Source: Desulfobacterales bacterium (GTDB lineage Bacteria; Desulfobacterota; Desulfobacteria; Desulfobacterales; C00003106). Taken from it: a stretch of 11,156 nt of DNA. Shown here piece after piece: positions 8,231-11,156 of the stretch. How positions within the stretch are numbered: the stretch's first letter is position 1; every line of letters begins with the position of its first letter. Both the position numbers and the translations under genes were made by a program. The DNA lies in the NCBI GenBank assembly GCA_030672555.1, contig DAOVGD010000076.1:1-11156 (forward strand), in the 5' to 3' direction. The notes beneath the pieces were generated by a model. It saw only the letters and a list, made by a program, of their open reading frames with translations, did not search any database and was not told the DNA's origin.

Positions 8231-8241
8231 ATATTATAATC

Positions 8242-8250
8242 GGGAGGTGG
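8242..8250 (+). promoter_or_regulatory. Strong ribosome-binding site of ftsZ
   Basis: GGGAGGTGG with GGAGG at 8243-8247, 7 nt before the ATG at 8255. This is near-optimal, fitting the high FtsZ output needed relative to FtsA and FtsQ. Confidence 0.85.
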
Positions 8251-8254
8251 AACA

Positions 8255-9415
8255 ATGAGATTCGATTTCGTAGAGAATGAAAAGTCGGCAAAAATCAAGG
8301 TGATTGGTATCGGAGGCGCCGGCGGCAACGCTATTAACAACATGATACAATCCAAGCTCCTGGGGGTAAAATTTATCGCCGCCAACACAGACGCTCAGGT
8401 TCTGGATATTTCAAAGGCACCCGTAAAAATCCAGCTGGGAGAGCGCCTGACCCAGGGTTTAGGGGCTGGAGCCAACCCGCAGATGGGCTGTGATGCCGCA
8501 AAGGAAAATGTGGACGACATTCGCAGCGTCTTAGAAAACAGTCATATGGTATTCATTACCGCAGGCTTAGGGGGAGGGACCGGCACAGGAGCTGCGCCTG
8601 TGGTGGCTGAAGTCAGTAAGGAACTGGGTGCTCTCACTGTTGCCGTGATCACCAAACCGTTTGCATTCGAAGGTAGAAAGCGTATGCAACAGGCAGAAGA
8701 AGGTATCAAACAGTTGAAGGAGATCGTAGATACATTAATTGTTATCCCAAATGATAGACTATTGGGGCTTGCATCAAAAAATACCACGCTGGTGGAGATG
8801 TTCAAGAGGGCCGATGAAATACTTCTTCATTCCGTAAAAGGGATCACGGACCTAATCATGAATCCAGGACTGGTCAATCTGGATTTCGCAGACGTAAGGA
8901 CTACCATGTCTAAGGCAGGGTTGGCACTGATGGGCACCGGCATCGGCTGTGGAGAAAATCGTTCGATCGAGGCGGCTGAAAAGGCCATGTCCCATCCTTT
9001 GCTGGAAAATGTCTCCATAAGTGGCGCTAGCGGCATTTTGATGAATATTACCTGTGGAAGCGACTTGACCATGGCGGAAATGACCGAGGCCTCGGACCGT
9101 ATTTATAAAGAAGCAGGAGAAGATGCGGAAATCATATGGGGAACTGTTTTAGACGACAGCATCGGAGACGAACTGCGAGTTACGGTCATTGCAACCGGTA
9201 TTGAAGGAAAACGTGAGGCAACGACAAGAGGACGGCTGCGGCCGGTTACTCCCGAGGACCTTAACCGTGCGGTAAATTATGACGAACCGACCTTTATCAG
9301 ATACAAAAAGGCGGTTGGCGATGACACCGAACCAGGCTATAAAGTCCCCGCCGGACTTATTATAGACAGTAACGATCTCGAAGTACCAACGTTTATGCGA
9401 CGGAGAGTTGGCTGA
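8255..9415 (+). CDS. ftsZ: Cell division GTPase FtsZ
   Basis: Tubulin-homologue GTPase that polymerises at midcell to form the Z ring. At 386 aa it is of normal length. Visible: the nucleotide loop GIGGAGGNAINNM (18-30), NTDAQVL (44-50), the tubulin signature GGGTGTG (106-112) within ITAGLGGGTGTGAAPVVAE, PFAFEGRKR (135-143), IPNDRLL (164-170), the T7 catalytic loop NLDFADV (208-214), and GSDLTMAE (268-275). After the GTPase core comes a short linker (about 320-373) and the conserved C-terminal peptide DLEVPTFMRR (374-383), which docks FtsA. The linker is short and has no extended Pro/Gln-rich stretch. It is the last gene of the dcw cluster here. Confidence 0.98.
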   Translation: MRFDFVENEKSAKIKVIGIGGAGGNAINNMIQSKLLGVKFIAANTDAQVLDISKAPVKIQLGERLTQGLGAGANPQMGCDAAKENVDDIRSVLENSHMVFITAGLGGGTGTGAAPVVAEVSKELGALTVAVITKPFAFEGRKRMQQAEEGIKQLKEIVDTLIVIPNDRLLGLASKNTTLVEMFKRADEILLHSVKGITDLIMNPGLVNLDFADVRTTMSKAGLALMGTGIGCGENRSIEAAEKAMSHPLLENVSISGASGILMNITCGSDLTMAEMTEASDRIYKEAGEDAEIIWGTVLDDSIGDELRVTVIATGIEGKREATTRGRLRPVTPEDLNRAVNYDEPTFIRYKKAVGDDTEPGYKVPAGLIIDSNDLEVPTFMRRRVG

Positions 9416-9465
9416 TCACCCCCAAAATAAAAACATATTACCCTCCCACCTCCCCCAAGAAGGCA

Positions 9466-9508
9466 TTGCCCGAGGGATAGGTTAATTATCTACCTATCCT
9501 TCGGGTAA
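9466..9508 (+). other. Stem-loop between ftsZ and the TauE-like gene
   Basis: CCCGAGGGATAGGT (9469-9482) pairs with ACCTATCCTTCGGG (9492-9505) over 14 positions, with one G-T wobble and a 9-nt loop. Three more outer pairs extend it to 9466-9508. No T tract follows on either strand, so it is not a classical rho-independent terminator. It may be a 3'-end stabiliser or end point of the dcw transcript, or a leader structure of the next gene. Confidence 0.75.
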
Positions 9509-9540
9509 GGGCCGTAGGGTATTTGTATAGGAAGGACTAA

Positions 9541-9900
9541 ATGATACAACAGATGTGGTGGATGCTCCCTGTTGGCATTGTGGTAGGCATTGGGGCTGCC
9601 TTTTCAGGCCTTGGCGGGGGGTTCTTGATGGTGCCCATGTTGCTGTTGTGGGGATTTTCCGCTCAAAAATCGGTTGGCACCTCTTTCTTGGCCATACTTA
9701 TTATTTCCATTTCCGCACTTATAGCCCACAACAAATTAGCCAACGTGGATTACAAGATAGGAGCTATCCTTGGATTAGGCGGGATTATTGGCGCGCAAAT
9801 CGGAGCACATCTGGTAGAGCATATCTCCACAGAGGCCTTTAAAATGGTTTTTGCCGTTATTCTTCTCGGCCTTGCAGTATATCTCTTCCTAAAAAAATAG
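9541..9900 (+). CDS. Half-length TauE/SafE-family (TSUP) membrane protein
   Basis: Small membrane protein of 119 aa matching one repeat of the TauE/SafE permease family, whose full members (about 250 aa, two repeats) are proposed exporters of sulfite or organosulfur anions. First-repeat signatures are present: FSGLGGGFLMVPMLLLWG (21-38), KSVGTSFLAI (43-52), then GLGGIIGAQIGAHL (78-91). About four hydrophobic segments are seen (8-38 with a Gly-rich break, 46-63, 72-92, 99-117) ending in a Lys-Lys tail. The Shine-Dalgarno AGGAAGGA (9529-9536) fits the ATG at 9541. No second repeat follows in any frame before 9932. It therefore either works as a homo-oligomer or is a stable truncation. The frame is intact. 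The substrate cannot be read from the sequence. Confidence 0.85.
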   Translation: MIQQMWWMLPVGIVVGIGAAFSGLGGGFLMVPMLLLWGFSAQKSVGTSFLAILIISISALIAHNKLANVDYKIGAILGLGGIIGAQIGAHLVEHISTEAFKMVFAVILLGLAVYLFLKK

Positions 9901-9931
9901 AACGCCCGTCCAGGAAATACCTCAACCCAAC

Positions 9932-10198
9932 CTAAGCGCTGCTATCCAATGGCTCAGCATCAGTTATGCTGCGTATTACAACACGCGATACCAAAGAAGA
10001 GAACATATCTTTCAGGTTTCTTACAATCGTATCAATCTCTTCACGTGAGAGTACAACAGGAATATAGGATTTGCGTTTGGCCCGTACCACACCGTCAATT
10101 TTCCCGAATTTCCGGTTATGGATGGCCTCATTTGCTTGTTTTTGCTGCACGTCGGTCTGCCTCTTTTCTTCATTCAGGGCAACAGGAATTTTTTTCAT
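9932..10198 (-). pseudogene. Remnant of an integron-type tyrosine recombinase
   Basis: An 88-codon minus-strand frame in which about 35 residues (about 31-65) match the junction between the N-terminal and catalytic domains of integron integrases (IntI): IDGVVRAKRKSYIPVVLSREE resembles the VRAKRP-x-LPVVLTREEV block, and QQKQANEAI resembles the preceding QNQALNA. The start (MKKIPVALNEEKRQTD) and end (LVSRVVIRSITDAEPLDSSA) do not match well. None of the catalytic Arg, His-x-x-Arg or Tyr motifs is present, and an intact enzyme would have over 300 residues. The end may represent a distal fragment joined by an internal deletion (inference). Upstream of its ATG lies the palindromic element at 10201-10345. 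A non-functional relic is most likely; a coincidental small ORF is the alternative. Confidence 0.55.
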
Positions 10199-10200
10199 TG

Positions 10201-10345
10201 TGAGCCAGTTTCAAAATGTTCAATTTTGCCCAAGGTCAAGGAAGGCGGAAAGTATAACCCGCAGGAATACTTGACGTATTTCGAGGCTTAGAATTTTCGC
10301 CTGACACCGAGATTGGGTAAAAGGGGGCGTTTTGAAATTGGCTCA
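10201..10345. mobile_element. 145-bp palindromic MITE-like element with terminal inverted repeats
   Basis: The left end (10201-10233, starting TGAGCCAGTTTCAAAA and ending TTTTGCCCAA) is the imperfect inverse of the right end (10313-10345, TTGGGTAAAA ... TTTTGAAATTGGCTCA). Seven of the mismatches lie together in the middle of the arm. Further inside, AAGGCGGAAA (10242-10251) opposes TTTTCGCCT, and a central hairpin AATAC-TTGAC-GTATT lies at 10266-10280. It codes for nothing, and no clear target duplication is visible. It behaves like a miniature inverted-repeat element or interspersed palindrome sitting at the 5' edge of the integrase relic. Confidence 0.7.
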
Positions 10346-10414
10346 TAAAAAATACGTTTTCCCTTGTTAACATATTGTTCGTTGGAAGATTATATAGAAA
10401 CTTTACAATCACTG

Positions 10415-10421
10415 GTTAGCT
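10415..10421 (+). other. Candidate cassette boundary (integron core-like site)
   Basis: GTTAGCT matches the integron core consensus GTTRRRY at 6 of 7 positions. It lies 24 nt before the ATG of the SieB-like gene, where cassettes normally begin, and shares GTTAG with the attC-like right end at 11060-11064. A 7-bp match on its own is weak; the support is positional. In the 70 bases between the palindromic element and this point nothing else is recognisable, and no convincing promoter is seen. Confidence 0.3.
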
Positions 10422-10444
10422 TTATCAAAGGTGAGATCATAAAA

Positions 10445-10987
10445 ATGATGGATAAGCTTACTGGATTTACTGACTATTTTAGAAAAATACCAGCAGCTTT
10501 TCTCGTTGCCATTGTTTCAGTATTAGGCCTAATTCTTTTCTTGCCTGAAGAAACAGCAAAAACAGTTGCAGTAGATCAATTTCGTGAAAAATACCGAGTT
10601 TATTTAGGCCCAGCATTTTTACTTACGGTATCTTTTCTTGTAGCAAGATTGTTTCTATTTTTAAAGCACGGCCATACTGCGAAACAAAATTTAAAAGCAA
10701 GGCAACAAGCTCTTCATCAACTCACACCAGAAGAAAAAGGATACCTATTTCCATATATAGAAAATCAACAAAATTCTATTCCTGTCGGTATTGATGATGG
10801 AATAATGAGCGGCCTTGTTGCTAAAGGAATCACTTACCGGGCTAGTAATATGGGCAATTTACTTACAGGTTTTGCTTTTAACTTACAACCTTGGGCTAGA
10901 GCATATTTAGAAGAAAATCCTAGCTTGCTTGACGGATATGTGGGCCAACCCATGACGCCAAGACAAAAACTGAGATCAGAATGGTAA
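10445..10987 (+). CDS. SieB-family superinfection exclusion-like membrane protein
   Basis: A 180-aa protein resembling the superinfection exclusion protein B family, named for the Salmonella phage P22 and lambda proteins that block development of certain superinfecting phages. Two membrane helices are visible (about 16-36 and 54-73), then a Lys/Arg-rich segment (75-89) and a cytoplasmic-type domain with ALHQLTPEEKGYLFPYIE (89-106), the IDDGIMSGLVAKGITYR block (117-132) and LTGFAFNLQPWARAYLEENP (140-159). The ATG at 10445 follows AGGTGAG (10429-10435) by 9 nt; the ATG at 10448 is an alternative. A longer TTG-initiated frame from 10364 is unlikely. Base and codon use is clearly more AT-rich than in the dcw genes, which suggests transfer. 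It is a single-gene unit bounded by a core-like site and an attC-like palindrome. The family call is good; an antiphage role is inferred. Confidence 0.8.
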   Translation: MMDKLTGFTDYFRKIPAAFLVAIVSVLGLILFLPEETAKTVAVDQFREKYRVYLGPAFLLTVSFLVARLFLFLKHGHTAKQNLKARQQALHQLTPEEKGYLFPYIENQQNSIPVGIDDGIMSGLVAKGITYRASNMGNLLTGFAFNLQPWARAYLEENPSLLDGYVGQPMTPRQKLRSEW

Positions 10988-10990
10988 AAG

Positions 10991-11064
10991 CCAACAATCA
11001 CATTAAGTATGCCCCCTACGGTCGCCGGGCCTCGCTGTCGCACGGCCGCGTTTGTGGGCGTTAG
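10991..11064 (+). other. Putative integron attC recombination site
   Basis: Beginning four bases after the SieB-like stop codon, a GC-rich imperfect palindrome has the box order of attC: CCAAC (10991-10995), 3-nt spacer, CACA (10999-11002), a central region containing CGGTCG (11019-11024) able to pair with CGGCCG (11043-11048), TGTG (11053-11056), 3-nt spacer, and GTTAG (11060-11064). The outer boxes pair with one A-C mismatch. The length (~75 bp) is within the attC range. Against: neither end fits the RYYYAAC/GTTRRRY consensus perfectly. The alternative is a GC-rich terminator-like palindrome. Confidence 0.42.
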
Positions 11065-11066
11065 AG

Positions 11067-11156
11067 CGCCAAGCGAAGCGTGGTGGATCTTTCAGGGTGT
11101 TAGTCCCAGTCGGGGTAGGGTTTGCCCCCCACCCCTATCGAGTGTTGGGCCGGGGG
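11067..11156 (+). other. Hairpin-rich tail, possibly the 5' end of a group II intron
   Basis: Two strong hairpins follow directly on the attC-like site. CGCCAAGC-GAA-GCGTGGTG (11067-11085) has one mismatch and one wobble. GGGGTAGGG (11112-11120) pairs with CCC-C-ACCCC (11127-11135) with one mismatch. Between them GGGTGTTAGTCCC (11095-11107) resembles the GGGTGNNAGTCCC segment found near the start of many bacterial group II introns. The expected 5' GTGYG boundary is not seen, no intron-encoded reverse transcriptase is within the window, and the window ends here, so the call is tentative. Confidence 0.33.

Noticed and set aside
8235..8240. TATAAT as a -10 box of an ftsZ promoter
   Set aside because: No -35-like hexamer lies 16-18 bp upstream. 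A start about 7 nt downstream would fall at or inside the GGGAGG ribosome site and remove it from the mRNA.
9921..9930. ACCCAAC as part of an attC or attI core site
   Set aside because: It fits RYYYAAC but has no matching GTTRRRY partner or pairing boxes within a plausible distance.
10364..10444. N-terminal extension of the SieB-like protein from a TTG at 10364
   Set aside because: The extra 27 residues do not resemble the family, there is no ribosome site before the TTG, and AGGTGAG at 10429-10435 points to the ATG at 10445.

Overview
The window is bacterial chromosome. Its left 9.4 kb is the downstream half of a division and cell wall (dcw) cluster, all on the + strand: murD (5' end cut off by the window), ftsW, murG, murC, murB, ftsQ, ftsA, ftsZ. 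This gene order, a murB of the ~310-residue kind, no ddl between murB and ftsQ, and interspersed CAGAAGT-type and CGAAAT-type repeats suggest a Gram-negative of the Desulfobacterota (former Deltaproteobacteria) or a neighbouring lineage. That placement is inferred from protein style and gene order, with moderate confidence.

The dcw genes work as one pathway. MurC and MurD add L-Ala and D-Glu to the UDP-MurNAc made by MurB. MurG converts lipid I to lipid II. FtsW polymerises lipid II at the septum. FtsQ, FtsA and FtsZ build the divisome. Most junctions are tight: ftsW/murG overlap as ATGA, murC/murB as TGATG, murB/ftsQ by about 20 nt, and ftsQ/ftsA are 5 nt apart. Three junctions have been invaded by short repeats. 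A 14-unit heptamer array encodes the MurD tail and runs to the base before the ftsW ATG. A ~200-bp inverted CGAAAT-type repeat fills the murG-murC gap. Three copies of ATCGTCA precede ftsZ.

From 9.4 kb the content becomes accessory. After a stem-loop comes a half-length (119-residue) TauE/SafE-type membrane protein. A remnant of an integron-type tyrosine recombinase follows on the minus strand, and then a 145-bp palindromic element with ~33-bp terminal inverted repeats (MITE-like). Next, on the + strand, is an AT-rich gene for a SieB-type superinfection-exclusion membrane protein. It is followed at once by a GC-rich imperfect palindrome that resembles an integron attC site. The last ~90 bases fold into strong hairpins and carry a GGG-N7-CCC motif reminiscent of group II intron domain I.

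The most interesting reading of the right end is a decayed chromosomal integron: an integrase relic facing away from one phage-defence-like cassette with its attC, possibly followed by a group II intron. The individual pieces are visible in the sequence; their assembly into one system is inference.
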